64,000 bases of DNA from Stromatinia cepivora (GCA_014898415.1 RCTD01000020.1:434001-498000), one strand, 5' to 3'; positions 22,769 through 35,899 are shown, counted from the stretch's first letter. Numbers and translations: made by a program. The notes: generated by a model from the letters alone, not told the origin.

Positions 22769-24890
22769 TTAAACACTAAACCCCAACTCCCTATTCCTAA
22801 TCCTGGCCTCTTCTTCCGCCTCCTCATCTCCCTCCAACCAAATCTCATGTCCATCTCCCTCCCTCACAAACGTACTCGCCAAACACGTTACTCCCGCCAT
22901 ACCAGCCAAGACCCAAAATACCAACCCCACATATCCCCTACTTAATCCCACTCCATAGAGATAGCCCCCAAGAGCAGGTCCTACCGTTCTCGCTGCACTA
23001 CTGGCTGTTTGTCCGATACCGTGGATAGTACCTAGTACAGATGGATGGGGCGAGCAATTGTTGATTAGGATTGTAGTTGCTGGACCGGCGAATGTACGTG
23101 AGATAGTTTGGATGAGGAGGACCAAGGTTAGAGAAATCCAGATTAGAGGGCCAGTTTTTTGGGATGGCGGGGAAGAGAGGGAGGGGACGAGTGAGAGAAA
23201 CGGGGCGAGGGCATAGGCGATTGGGAAACCGTAGAGAAAGATGCGCCAGCTGCGGATGGTACCAAGACGCGTGTTTACTATGGGATACAAAAATAGTTGC
23301 ATGGTTATACCGATCATACCTAGAATGGACATAGCGAGGCCAACATCGCGAGGTGGAAGACCGATACCGCCGGTGAATTCGAGAGGCGGGCGTGGGGCGT
23401 AGTCCGCGGGGAGGGATTTGGAAGGGTGCGAGGGATTGTAAACGGGTGTGCTAAGGAATGAATACCAAATGTTCTGGAACGTTCCCATCGAAAACGCAAG
23501 TAAAGCGTGAGAGACTAGAGTGCATACCACATTGTATGTGAAAATCTGACGGAATGGTAATCGATTTTTGTAGCGAGGTGCGACGCGCTTAGGCGATTTA
23601 GGTATAACAGGCATGGGACTGATAGCAGATGATGAATTAGTGCTCGGGATAGTAGTGTATTCAACCTTAGTAGAACTTCCCCTTCGAAGGCGACGAAAGA
23701 AATGCTTGATAGCACGGCCAGTTTTGATGCCCCAATCTTCTTTATGAGCATGCATTTCATGTGTCTGGACAGGTTAGCAAGTCTTAACATTAGGTTGAGA
23801 AATCCAAAGACTTACTTCTTCAAGGGCAAATATAACTGCAAGACAAGCTGAGGCAAGGAAGAAGGCACTAAGCAAGTTCGGAGGTGCATATGGATACTTT
23901 TCTAGCCACTTGATACCTCCAAATACACTTGGATAACTTCCTGCTGGATCAGCTAACAGGCCACCCAAGATTGGTCCAATGATAGTTCCGATATTCCCAC
24001 ACATTGGTAATAACAAGAAGGCACGACTCTGATATCTACACACTGTTAGTCTTTTATACATTCAAGGAAAGATACAGCACCTTACTTCTTTTCCTTTACA
24101 ATCTCACTAATCATGGTTCTCATGACGCCTACTTTCCCATTTAGTGCACCGCCAATCATTCTAAATGCCAGTGCTTGCCAAAAGTTTTGTGCGAACCCAA
24201 AACCCAAACACGAGAATGCTGTACCACTTAGACCTATCAATAGAACCCTCTTCCTACCTGATCGATCTGAGAATCGTCCCCATAACATAGCAGTAGTTAA
24301 TTGTGCTAATGCAAATGAACCTGCCATGATACCTGCCTGAGATGCAATGACTGAATCTGGTAGTGAGGGATCAAGAGATTTTAATTGGTAGAATAGATAA
24401 CTCTATCATGCGCATTAGTATGTCCCCTTACAATCTTACAAATTTGGACTTAAAAGGGATGAAAATATATCCAAGTAGTTGAAATGGATTTAGCACCTAC
24501 CCTCAAACTAGTCAGCACAAGGGGCTCGGATAACCTCGCGCAAGTGAGAATAGCCAGTTGTCTCTTGTGCGGCAAACTACTCCAAGCTACGGGACCCTCC
24601 TTTTCCGGTTCTGTAGCAGGAATCTCGATTTGTAGATCTTCATTGTTTTCTTCTTCTATGACAGATTCCCGTCGTTGTAGAGATCGTTTCCCGTGTGTTT
24701 GTTCTCCAGATTTAATTGGTGCATATGTAGTAGTCTGCGACACGGTACCGTAAGAAGTTCCACCATCGTTGAAAGGATTTATGTATGTCTCTTCATTGGG
24801 TTCTTCTTCTGTTGGCTTTTTCCTTCTGTCCCGGGATTGATTTATCGATACATCTAGATTGTTTGTATTTTTAGAATTATTGCCAGGCAT
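22769..24890 (-). CDS. MFS transporter, ZIFL/multidrug-like (640 aa)
   Basis: Four exons on the minus strand: 24501-24890, 24086-24402, 23816-24035, 22769-23764; introns of 98, 50 and 51 nt; the total closes in frame. An in-frame ATG 13 codons upstream (24929) is an alternative start. About 110 polar N-terminal residues precede the first span. MFS hallmarks: LTCARLSEPLVLTSLRSYLF in TM1, WGRFSDRSGRKRVLLIGLSG (motif A between TM2 and TM3), MCGNIGTIIGPILGGLLADP (motif C-like, drug/H+ antiporter type). A long central loop contains the basic patch RAIKHFFRRLRRGS, and the second half has AARTVGPALGGYLYG. Total length and loop are typical of fungal members related to yeast YCR023C and plant ZIFL. 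Likely a proton-coupled vacuolar or plasma-membrane antiporter; the substrate is unknown. Confidence 0.9.
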
Positions 24891-24929
24891 TTTTGCAGTC
24901 GAGTCGAGGTGATCAGGTGAGTGGCGCAT

Positions 24930-26235
24930 ACAAAAATAACAAGGGTTTGGCGCAGCTTGGGATATTTGCAGGACTTATAAAAACACTTCAAAACTTGCAA
25001 AGCAGGTCAAGACCAACAACAGCCCTAATGACTCCAACAGAAAAGAATTATAGGTTTAAGAAATGGTTGAACACCAGACGGCTACGGCCAACCATTCGGG
25101 TAGGGGGATTCCCGCGATGTTCCGAGGGTCGAAATATCCGCGTCGGCTTATGTGATTGGTTGGTAGTGAATGAATGTACCAAAAGCCTGTCATGAGGAAA
25201 CCCTTGTTAGACAACCGGACACAGCCACAACGGCCTCGATCCAAAATGGGAATATTTCGTACAGATTTCCTCCACCGGATATATTTTTGCTACGCGGGGA
25301 TGCTTCAGCGAGCTCGTAACAGTAGACTTCTGCCCAGATGTGTCAAAATGGTGGAGTTAAGTGATATGTTGATTGATTTGGTCGATGCAAAGGATGACAG
25401 CAGTCGTAGGTGGTAATCTTAATTATTCAATATAGTTATTGAGCTGTAGTCACAGTAAATTTGACTCGCCAAATGCTCAATATAATTCACCAATGTGGAT
25501 AGCCGAGATCAAATTCTACCTCGATGGTGATGTGATTTCTAGGGCTACACCTTTGTCATTGAGCCTGACAGCTGCTCCCGGCGTGAGCAACGCATTTTGA
25601 CAGCACTGTATCCCACTTTCATACCGACTTTGTTTAATATATTCTGATACAATTGAATCTGGACTGGTGATGAAGGAGTGGTATTGTAGATGACAAACCT
25701 CCTTGACTGGTCGCTGCTCCAGGAACGACACCAAGGATTTGGTTCCACAATGGATCCCAAATATGGACAATTCTTTCGTGTTTTGTGTTTTCATATTAAT
25801 CGACCTCTTGGTGTGGAACACCCAGATACCTGAAAAGAAAAAGGGACGTGGTGATGGCCTGGGAGGTAATTTCAACCCTATGAAGTTGAATAGGAGGTTG
25901 ATGTTTAGTTTGCGAGTTCAATCACGCTTTCTCAAAACAATAATCAATTGACCAAAATGTTGACAGAAACGATTTAGACCTGCTTGTTAGAAAAGTGTTT
26001 GTGTTTACCTATGACGTTCATACATGCCTTCAAATGTTGCTTCCAGACATGGACCCCTACTTTCATCGCACCTACCCTTTTCAAACCCTCGAAAATTTCT
26101 TCAATTGCCCACGACTCATGTTACTGTGTTCCGGGCTTCAAGAAATTACTTCGTCTCATCATAAATCATAAGTTTTAACCATTCTTACAACCTCTTTCGG
26201 GTCTGCTACCACCAAACATTCGTCAAAACAACTAA
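24930..26235. other. intergenic, no gene supported
   Basis: About 1.3 kb between two divergent genes. Only short motif-free frames are present. It should include the promoters of the MFS gene and of the Cys-rich protein gene. Confidence 0.45.
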
Positions 26236-27009
26236 ATGATGCTCAAGAGTTCCCCCATTGATTTCACGATCATGCCAAACAAAAAGCCGTTCCGTGTGTA
26301 CGAGGATCCTGAAAACAGAGAACCGCAATGCTGCAATGGCGATGGTCTCTGTCCGCTCTGTATTGAAGGGAGTACAGCTCACGGTATCTGTTCGCCAAAA
26401 TGTCAAGGATGTCCGGAATGTTGCAACCTTCTTCGTGAAAGGTTGAAACAGGAGCCAGGTGTATTAACTGATGACGCGGTTGTCCATTTCACCAAGTCAG
26501 CATCAACATCAGATTTGCTCTTCCAGGTCTCAGCAAACAATGAAAGCTCGAATACTACAGACAGCGGCCAACGCCAATCTATTAGCACTACGAATGCGAC
26601 GACATCTTCGTCCTTCTCAATACTTTGTAATGATGAACATGTTGCCCCTTCAAGACTCAGATATCAATCATTATACTACTCGTCCACTAAAGACCTTGTC
26701 GATCAACAACACAGCTCGGAAGCTTCCCAGCCCGCTATGCAAACTCACCAACCTTACCACGACATCAAGAGCCCATCTTTGACTGGCAGCCAAGATTCGC
26801 TGATAGCAATCTCGCCCACCAGACCATTAGGAGATCAACAACGTAGTCATAGAGTGTCCAAGACCGCTCTGCGAACCCATGCTGAGAAATTAAGAGCTGC
26901 CTTGGCGTGTCCTGTTGATGAACTTGCCTCAGTTAAGCCAGTGTCTTCAAAGAAGACTCCTCTGAAGAATAAGATAGAATCGTTTTGGAGAAAGATGAAA
27001 GTAAAGTAG
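26236..27009 (+). CDS. 257-aa protein with compact Cys-rich N-terminus, family unknown
   Basis: Intronless frame with an ATG-ATG start. Residues about 31-66 hold a dense cysteine cluster: CCNGDGLCPLC, then CSPKCQGCPECC, ten Cys in about 36 residues with C-P-x-C spacing, which could form a small zinc-binding or disulfide-rich knot. No signal peptide is visible, so zinc binding is more likely than disulfides. The remainder is Ser/Thr/Gln-rich and predicted disordered, ending in a basic stretch (SSKKTPLKNKIESFWRKMKVK). I do not recognise the family. The C-P-x-C run shows this is unlikely to be a chance frame, but expression is not shown. Confidence 0.6.
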   Translation: MMLKSSPIDFTIMPNKKPFRVYEDPENREPQCCNGDGLCPLCIEGSTAHGICSPKCQGCPECCNLLRERLKQEPGVLTDDAVVHFTKSASTSDLLFQVSANNESSNTTDSGQRQSISTTNATTSSSFSILCNDEHVAPSRLRYQSLYYSSTKDLVDQQHSSEASQPAMQTHQPYHDIKSPSLTGSQDSLIAISPTRPLGDQQRSHRVSKTALRTHAEKLRAALACPVDELASVKPVSSKKTPLKNKIESFWRKMKVK

Positions 27010-28050
27010 AATGATCAATTCAATGCATGGCATATAATACTAAACCTTCTCTGTAGCACGAGGTTAACGAATATTTTAAAGAGTTTCCGCGCAACGATCA
27101 GTTAGCAAATGGGAACGCGGCAAAAAATGGGGATGAATTGAGGGGGTAAGTTTCCGCGGCTCTTTATCCCTAGAAACACGCCGTCCGGTGTTCAAATCCA
27201 CGCTGCATGGTTTCAAATCCCACATTCAAGCTCCGTCGCCATAGCATTTATCAATATCAAATTTCCTTCAAAACATTGAAAACTCACATAACTAATTCCC
27301 TCCACAGTCGCCATGTGAAGATGATGAATGAGACCGGAAACGAGAGGAGAAACATATTGGAGCAAGAGAAAACCTACTGTTCATAGAAAGCATAGCGTAT
27401 GCGGAGTATAATGTAACCGGCTAGCGTTTAAGCTTTAATAATGATGATGGCTCTACCTTGAGCCTTTTCAGAACATCACTGTAATCTTCAAATACTAATT
27501 AGACTGCATGTGACATTTTGATTAAGACCCAAGCGTGAAGAGCCACAGAGTGTTGTACTATATGTTCCTTGATTGATAGCAGAGTGACTATGGAAGTGAG
27601 GAATAAATAAATGTCTACCACTCGCCAGCGCAACAATCTAACGGTGGAACTCACCGCGAGAGATCACAATGCGAAAATGCAACATATGAAATGTAAAATG
27701 GAAGTATGGAGAATAACCATGAATAGGTCTGGTTGAGGCTTCAATGTGAATGTGTTTCTAAGCCTCCTCGTGCTTGTAAATATCTTCTTCTTGATCATCC
27801 CTAACGCCAGCAATGCTACGCTTTTATATTCCTATAATTCGGGTCCATAGTTTCGATATCCTCTCCATCCTCTTCATCATCTGTCTTGGATCAATCGATA
27901 CCTCTTATGGCGGTTCTCATTCTAAGGATCCTCAATCTTGTGCTCGACAGCATTCAAAACTTGAGCATTCCAGATGTTCAATTTAAGAAATCTTTCGCCT
28001 TCCTCAAGCCTTATTCATAAAATCCTTCTATCTCGCAACCTCATCCTCAT
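27010..28050. other. convergent 3' flanks, no gene seen
   Basis: About 1 kb between the Cys-rich gene and the end of the PTH2 gene. No motif-bearing frame or RNA gene was recognised. Confidence 0.45.
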
Positions 28051-28815
28051 CTACAACAACTTCAATTTCCCAGTAATCTGATCAATAACACTCTTTGGCG
28101 CCGGACCAATCCCCAACACAGTATGAGTCCCACTCGCAATCTGCGTTCTGCCCGCATCCACAATCTGCTCGGCCACAACTCCCAAACTAAGAGCTTTTGC
28201 CTGTAGAGTATCCAATTCGTCTTCCGACTTCACTTGTAGCGCGACCTTTGCTTGACCTTCCCGTTCCCAACGTCGTAGAATCGGGGAGTTGGGATCCCTG
28301 CGGGAGATAGTTTGGTAACAGGCGAGAGTTGCATGGGAACATTGTGCAGCAATTTTTCCTAGAAGAAGGGAATTTGTCAGATCTCGAGGTACAGTGTAGA
28401 CGGGTGGAAATAGAATGGATCACATACCTTTCGTCATTCCCAAATCCATTCTCACAACCAGTACCAATTTACATTCTTCCCCATTATCCACGAGCCCACC
28501 CTCACTCCTCTTCTTCTCATTCTTTTTCGGCGCACTCCTCTCCATCACTCTCAATCCATCTCTTTTGTCAGCCTCGAACCCATTTCCCCAATTCGGCGCA
28601 TGATCTAATATGGAAGCATCGATGTCCTCTTCCTCGCTCTCTTCCTCGTCGTCGTAATTCGCAATTCCTCGTTCCTTCGGCGCCTTAGGCATAAAAGGGA
28701 TCGGGAAAAATCCAAGGCTCGACGCTATTCCAATCATGTAACCACTGAGACCGGCAATGATAGCAGTGCCTATTAGCATAGCCGTGGGAGTTGGTGGTAC
28801 GCGCATATCTGCCAT
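28051..28815 (-). CDS. PTH2: peptidyl-tRNA hydrolase 2 (PTH2/Bit1 family), 231 aa
   Basis: Two exons, 28428-28815 and 28051-28358, with a 69-nt intron (donor GTATGT, acceptor TAG) that falls inside the signature motif. Spliced, the catalytic region reads CKLVLVVRMDLGMTKGKIAA then QCSHATLACYQ, the PTH2 active-site signature (Lys, Asp and the QCSHA loop), and it ends AGRTQIASGTHTVLGIGPAP ... DQITGKLKLL, the family's C-terminus. The enzyme frees tRNA from prematurely released peptidyl-tRNA. An N-terminal hydrophobic segment (AMLIGTAIIAGLSGYMIGIA, about 13-32) matches the outer-mitochondrial-membrane anchor of eukaryotic PTH2. An acidic linker (EESEEEDIDAS) follows. Length is normal for fungal orthologs. 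Confidence 0.95.
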
Positions 28816-30419
28816 GGTTTTCTGGAAACTTCTTGGCTGGAAAGATTTATGGTGGAGAGGGAGTCGGCCGCGGATTCCTAAATTGAGGCTGTGGAGGTAA
28901 GTTCAGGTAGCTACGAGGATTACACCTCAAAACGCTGTCATGGGTTCCAGCCTTAAACATCAGGGGCCATGTTCTAGAACCTTGAATGGAACCTTCAAAT
29001 TAGAACGCTCACCGCAATCTGAGAGCCTCAAATTTCGACATTACAGCGCACAAGTTCCGCCGTGTTGCCTGGACTTCAGGGCTCAAAAGTTGCGATGTGC
29101 AACAAAATCAATCTGAGATACAAAGTGCCCGGGATTCTTCATGCATGGAGGCCATGAATCTGGTTTTCAAGGCTGCAATTATCTTTCTATTTGTTTGTTT
29201 GTTTCTGTTTAGAAGTACAGGTGGATGAACGGCATTTCAATCATGGTGTATCGTGTCGCCCACGGCAATTGATAAAGATCTCAATGCTCGCTGTACTTGA
29301 AACCATATGGCGAGATCGGATTTAGTACACCTCGAGTATATTTGAAAAGGGGTCAAGGACTTCCAATAAGAATGCTTATGTTCGTCGAATTTACTGGGGA
29401 GTCCATTGCATCGGAAACAAAACTAGTACCTGCAGGAGATGATACAGCCTCATCATGCGAACTGGACTCAACATCAATATATTTCTATGCAAGACCAGAG
29501 TTACCTCAATCCCTATGTGTTCCAAAACTTGCTCTTTATCCGACAGGGGCGCGCTAAGTGTCCTCATCCCAATTATAGTTATATTGAGGGAAGCCTACTA
29601 TATCCTTGTTGGGCCTTCTTTTCTTCTTCCTGTTCCATCAACCAAGTTGGATAATTCATCTTGTTTCCTTTGACTTGTTCTCTTTATTTTAATAGTAACT
29701 TTTGATACATCTTGATCAAGAAAGTTCTTCAATACTATCATCATCTTTGAACACTTTTTGTTACCCATCATCATCTGGTGGTACAAAGGTGGACCATGGC
29801 TCTTTTGGATGGCTTCTTTCTATTCAAGAAGAAGTCTCTGCAGACAACGAAATTCTAACATGTGACTGGCAAGATGGTCTATATTGAGCATTGTGACAGT
29901 TCACATGTACAACTTACCATATGGATAACGAGCCAATGTCATCTTGTGATGTTGGATGGGATTGCGGAAATGTCCCAGTCAATTCCAACATTCATCATTC
30001 TCATCTCACAATAATGAGACGACATATTCACGTTTGTTACCTTCACTAAGTAATAGTGACCTGGTTTTCTCTATCTTTTCTCATTGTAGTATAAAAACAT
30101 TATATAAATGATGCAAATGCATTGCTTTCAGGACAATATAGTCTAAGTATGAGAATTAAGTAGCAACAGTTGCAACAAAGCCATCTTGAACATATATTGA
30201 GAGCAGCTTTTCCATCAAATCCATGGCTCAAGGATGTTTTATCCACCGCATCGATCAAATAGAAGCTGCCGGACTTAGTGCTTTCACTTGATCATCTCTC
30301 AATAGACTAGAGGCCCGTTTGAATGAGAAGAAACAACCTGCACGGCCGATTCGTTTAGTCCGGTACCTACTGGCATAGCCCAGCCCCATTCAACTCACTT
30401 ATTGGGTTCGAAAACTGCA
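28816..30419. other. intergenic, no gene supported
   Basis: About 1.6 kb between divergent PTH2 and the DNA methyltransferase. Short frames only, with no recognised motif. Confidence 0.45.
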
Positions 30420-33400
30420 ATGGATCAGGCGATAGTTATTGATGATGATGATGATGTGGTGATGATTGAAGATGACGATAAAGATGAGGTGGTTCTTCTG
30501 GAACGAGGTAGATCTTTTTTCCTTTGCCTGATCTTATCCTTTTGTCTCATAAGTATATTTATGCTGATAGGCCCCAACAGCCACAAGTAATGTTCCAACA
30601 CCCTTCCCCACCAACGCCGCCATCAAGCATCGAACCTCTCACTCCGTGCCTAGAGGGTGTCACCTCCAAAAACCAACGCATCGGTCCCGTTCGGACGGTT
30701 CTACTGATTTAAGCAATTCAACCAATCCCCCTTTCATTGACTTGACGACTACTGTGACTTCTGGAAATCCTACAACCAAGGATAGCAACAACCTCGAAGG
30801 CAGAGTTTGCTGTGTCTTGTTTAGCCAGCTAGGATTAATGCCACGAGGCGGGAATTACGAATTATCACGGTCCCAGAGTATCGCTCCGGAAGCCGGGATC
30901 AACCAAGAAATGTCGGACCCTATTGACCTCCCCAGACATCCTACTGACAGAGAACGTAATATTGCCTCACTCAACGAAATGGCTCCTAAATCCCCGGATA
31001 TCTCCTATGCTTCTATCCATGAGCACCACCATTCCAATGCAAACTTGGTCTTGATTTTGGATGACGAAGACGGAGATGAAATATCTTTTATACAAGATGT
31101 GCCGTTGCGCGCAGGTGATGATATAATCCTGATCGAGGACAACGAAGACTTCGAATTCAAGCTCGAATTTCAACTCCTGGAAAAGCCCGAATTCGACTTC
31201 TTGCGCTCAGCCAGTGTAGATGAAAAGCCTAAGCCCAAGCCAAAACTTAAAGTCCATCCATTACGCAATCCCCCAATCACTAGCCCTTACTTCGAATACG
31301 GAACTTATCTGCACGGAAAGCTCAATTTAAGGCCAACGAAAACTATAGAATTAGAAGACGGCGATTTTGTCTACATCAAGCACATTGTGAAGTATGTCGA
31401 CCCTGTAGACAGTCGTGGCTCTAGTCTTGCTAACACCCAAAATCCTTCTATCATGATTCGAGGTTTACGATTGCAGAGATGCAAATTCCTGAACGGCATG
31501 TTGGAAAGGAAGATGAACGAAGTCTGTCTATGTTACGAGATCGACTTAGACGACCCACGTGAGCCTGAAGAACAAAGTCTTGTCGAAGTACCCTTGACCT
31601 CCATCAAAGCGTTGCGCAGTCTTCGTTGGACAAATCACAACTACCCCGAGTACCGCAACCTTGATCGCGACGCTTTTGGAAACGATGAAGATGCATACAA
31701 CAAAGGAGGGCTCACGGTGCGCTGGAAATACGCTTGTACATATGCTTCAGCGTCAGCTAGAGAACAGAACATATACGCGGAGCGAACTCTAGAACGAATC
31801 ACGGAAGAATGGCTGTCATCGGTGCATGAAAACTCACGCACACATCTGGCATCGAACCCTCAATTACGGACGGAATGGCGTGGAGAAACGATTCCTGGTG
31901 GTGCTTACGTCCCAGAATACTATGGGCTTGACAAAGAAGATGAATTAACAGCCGAAGTCGAACAACCCCAAAATCCCGCCATGATCGACGATATTCAAAG
32001 TCCATCCAAATCAATCATAATCGTCAATGATGACGATGATGACGATGATGGTGCTTCTCCACCTCTGAGATCTCAGCAATTTGAGACAGACGGTATTCAG
32101 GTCAAGCGCAAGTCGGATTTCTCGTCCTCTTCAGATATAGATTCCGATCAAGAAGATAATCAGCCAGCAAAAAAAGTCCGTCAAGTTTCCGAGGACAGGA
32201 TCGAAATGATCAGGCAGCGTCTAGGTCGCGTAATGCTTTCATTCGACGGTAAAGATTACGTCAAGCGTTCCTACAACATAGGGACGTCATCAGGGGCAGA
32301 TACAAGCGGTAAAATCGGAAACATTCCGGCCCCTGGAAGGCAAGTTCGGCATGCAGGTGGCTCAGCTAGAGGTACTGGGTCGAGAGGTAGCATTGGACCA
32401 AAAGCAAGGGCCCTTTCATCTTCACAAAGGAGCAGCCCTCCAGACTCTCAAAATGTCTACTCCGAGACTAGTCTTTCCGGCGTCTTCTCGTCAATTACAT
32501 CTCTGGGAATTCCACCTCAGATTGACATTACTTCTTCTGAGTTAGCCTCCCCACCGCCCGTCGGCGTTATCGACATATCACCCTCACCCTCACCCAACCA
32601 CCCTTGTTCCTCTCCATTAGTCCGGTCTGAGGTCTCATTCTCACCCTCACTAAAAGAACCACGCACTCTCTCCCCTGGTCAAACTCTCACCTACGGCGAC
32701 GCATTCTGCGGAGCAGGCGGTACTACCCGCGGCGCCGTCATGGCTGGTCTCCGCGTAAAATGGGGTTTCGACTTCGATCACCACGCCTGCACAACCTGGC
32801 GCCTCAATTTCCCCTACGCAACTTGCTACGAAATGTCCTCCGAGCGCTTCGTAGCTCTCGCTACTCCTTCTCTGTATTCCTCCTTCACCCCTGATGATGT
32901 CAAAGTTGATATTTTACACCTTTCACCTCCGTGTCAGTATTTTTCACCCGCGCATACAACCGAGGGAAAAAATGATGAGATGAATACCGCCAGCTTGTTT
33001 GCTGTGGCTGCTGTTATTAAAGTGGCGAAGCCGAGGGTAGTGACGTTGGAACAGACGTTTGGGATTTTGTATCCGAGGTTTAGGGGATATTTTTCGAGTT
33101 TGATTTTAATGTTTACAAGTTGTGGGTTTTCCTTAAGGTGGGCTATTGTGCCATTGGCTCAATGGGTGAGGTTTTTCCTCTCCTCTTTTTTGTGCTTAGC
33201 GAATCCATCTTGCTAATTTCTTATCAGGGACTTCCGCAAAGACGATTTCGCTTGATTATTATCGCATCATGGCAAGTTTCCACTTAACTCCCTCTTTCAT
33301 ACACCTTAACTAACAATGCCCTCAGCCCAGGCGAACCCCTCCCCCCAATGCCTCCACCAACTCACTCATCCCCATCTTCCCCCCTCCCCAACACCCACCT

Positions 33401-33971
33401 CTTCAAAACCGTCTATCAAACCCTGCGCGAAATCCCGCCTTTCGCCGCCAACCACTCCCCTCATCTCCTTCCCGAAAAAGATCTCAAAGCATTCAACCCC
33501 CACGCCATTCTTCCCCGCACAATGACCACCAGCGGCGGTGAAAACTGGCACCCTAGCGGCAAACGAGGGTTTACTGATCGTGAATTTGCGGGTTTACAGG
33601 GATTTCCATTACAGCATCGTTTTGGGCCGAATGGGATTAAGAGACAGATTGGGAATGCGGTGCCGCCTGTTGTGGCGAAGGTGTTGTTTGAGGGGATTAG
33701 AAGGTTTATGGAGGGAACGGATGGGATTGTTAAGGACGAGCATGGGGGAGATGAAGATGGCGGGCTGGGTGATACGATGGATGTTTGTGAGGAGATGGAC
33801 GGGGCCCAGATTGTAGATGATGATTGTGAAGTGGAGATTGTGGATCTTGTTGAGAAGACGAATGAGACGAATAAGGAACTGGAGGTTATGGATTTGTTGG
33901 ATAAAGAAAGTGAGGATGAGGTTGAGTTTGTGGGGGCTGGGAGGGTGGTAAAGCCTATTGTTATTGATTAA
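30420..33971 (+). CDS. RID/Masc1-type cytosine-5 DNA methyltransferase with BAH-like region (1120 aa)
   Basis: Four exons: 30420-30507, 30581-33165, 33228-33271, 33326-33971; total 3363 nt in frame. After an acidic N-terminus, a BAH-like segment (about 285-380) begins IELEDGDFVYIKHIVKYV. The catalytic domain (about 730-1040) has motif I YGDAFCGAGGTTRGAVMAGL, motif IV LSPPCQYFSPAH with the catalytic Cys, motif VI LEQTFG where most C5 enzymes have ENV, motif VIII GLPQRRFRLIIIA, motif IX REFAGLQGFP and motif X IKRQIGNAVPP. The Q-T in motif VI is the mark of the RID/Masc1 family, linked genetically in Neurospora to repeat-induced point mutation and in Ascobolus to premeiotic methylation. Intron 3 (33272-33325) is GC-AG: only a GC donor joins IIIAS to CPGEPLPPM in frame. 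The tail is acidic. Confidence 0.92.
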
Positions 33972-35899
33972 TTGGTACGGTATTCTGATGGGACTGAAAT
34001 CACGATGTACATCCAATGCGAAATGGTTCTTGAGCTGTGTCTGGTCATGCAATAGATGATAGGCCGAATAAACTCATTTTGCGAGCACAGCAGGAAGGAA
34101 CACAGGGTGTTGTCATGTTGTGTTGTCTTGGTGTTGACGTAGTACGTCGTGTTATAGTAACACAATCAACAAGAAGATGGATCGGAATTTTGTACAAAAC
34201 GTGCGAGTACCAGTCGATCGAATCTCTTACTCTTAGCCTTCCAGTGCGTTCATAAGGTTCTACTACAACTTAGCTATCTCACTTTCGAAAACTGGACTGC
34301 TGTCAATATTTGCCATACAAGCTACTTGCACCATTTCCTTGAGGCTATTCAGAGATAGAAACGGTCTCAAGAATCCTTTTGTTGTAAATGGCAGTATGCA
34401 AGATTTATTTTAACGTGGATCCCAAATATGAAGGTGGGAAACTCAACTGGAAGATCTCTGTTGCGTGCGGGTGGTTAGGAATATGAACATTGGATGAACT
34501 TTGATGCTGGTCAAATAGATATTGCTACTAGCGTGAGCTGTTTTAACTGTTCCGTGACTTAAATATGGGCCACATATAATTCAGGATGAATATGTTGCCT
34601 TAATCATATAACGGAGAATGGCCGAAAGGGGCAGTTGATTCTTCGCCAAGATGGACCATTATACAAAAATGTAATAAATAGAAGATGGATCAATCATACA
34701 ATAATCGTTATTACTAATTGTGGAGCTGTGCCTCCATGCAAAAGATACGGTATTCGCTTTCTGACTTACGGATTCTGTATTTCTTTCATTCTCTGTAAAA
34801 TCTTGTTGGTGATGCTGGTGGGTTGGGCTTTGGAGCTGGGTGGCGGTATGTAGTTTGCAGGATCACTGGGCTTTCGATCCTGTAGCACTTCACAACTTTT
34901 TTCGAGAACTTACTTTCATGCCCCTTAGATTTTCCAATAGAATCTATGATGGATTCTATTGCTAAATAGCTAGATTCTCTAGTAGGATCTGCTCTTTTGG
35001 ATAGAATCTATGGTGATGGACATGAGGGTAAAATAGGTTCAATTTACGGAGTAAGAGAGTAATTAAATTCATTTTGAAGGGATGGGAGTATCCCTTGAAT
35101 CTCGGCTAGGCCATATAATTAAGCGTGAGTCATAAGCCGAAGCCACTAACCTCGCCTAACTTATACACTCCAAAGATAACACAAATTTTTCTATTTAAAA
35201 GCACCCAGTTTAGCTAGAATTAGAACTGTATATACCAAACGAATTCCATATATCATGGATTGGTTTTAGCCATTATATACAAATAAGAAAGCTCCCCAGG
35301 GATACCGCATACTAGTTTCCTTGGGCATGCCCGCGGGTTGGCTTTTGGCTATGAATATAGTTGTTCAGGTATACTAATCTCGAGATGATTGTCTAACTTT
35401 CACAAAGGCATTGGGCTATCTCAAATTTCTCGCGCCACAAGGAGAGATTCGCAGATGGACAGAAGGCACGATGAACTTGTTGGGCAGGCTACCACACCTC
35501 GTATCTGTTGATCAGAAAACGGCAGACCAATATGGATAACTTTCAACTACCAACTCTATCGTTCCGTTTGATACGAACATTGCATTGTGCTTTTCGGGCG
35601 GCAGTGGTCAGAGATTGGGTCCTTGATTGTATCTTGTCGTAGCATTTACATTATCTTCTAATTGTACAAAGACAATGCATTATATGGAGTTCAGGGTTTA
35701 ATTTGGTCATCCTCAAAGACAAGCAAACGGTTGAGCGGGTCTGGATCTATAACTTCAACTTTAGGACGAGAAATAGGGGTCCTTCCGAGTGGGATATTGG
35801 CGATTTTCAGTGTTTCAAATGACATCAAGATATTGTAAAAATCAAAAGAATTTGATAAAGAAGGATGTGTTTTCATAACTACTGAAGAGTATTTCTATT
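33972..35899. other. intergenic, about 1.9 kb, no gene supported
   Basis: A short stretch at about 34929-35012 repeats the motif AGAATCTATG/GATTCTA in direct and inverted forms, which may be a decayed repeat. Otherwise only motif-free frames are present. Confidence 0.4.

Noticed and set aside
30402..33971. Assignment of the methyltransferase as DIM-2 or Dnmt1 type
   Set aside because: Motif VI is EQT rather than ENV and the protein layout fits RID/Masc1 better.
34929..35012. Possible inverted-repeat element around AGAATCTATG/GATTCTA
   Set aside because: The arms are short and imperfect, with no target-site duplication seen; not enough to call a MITE.
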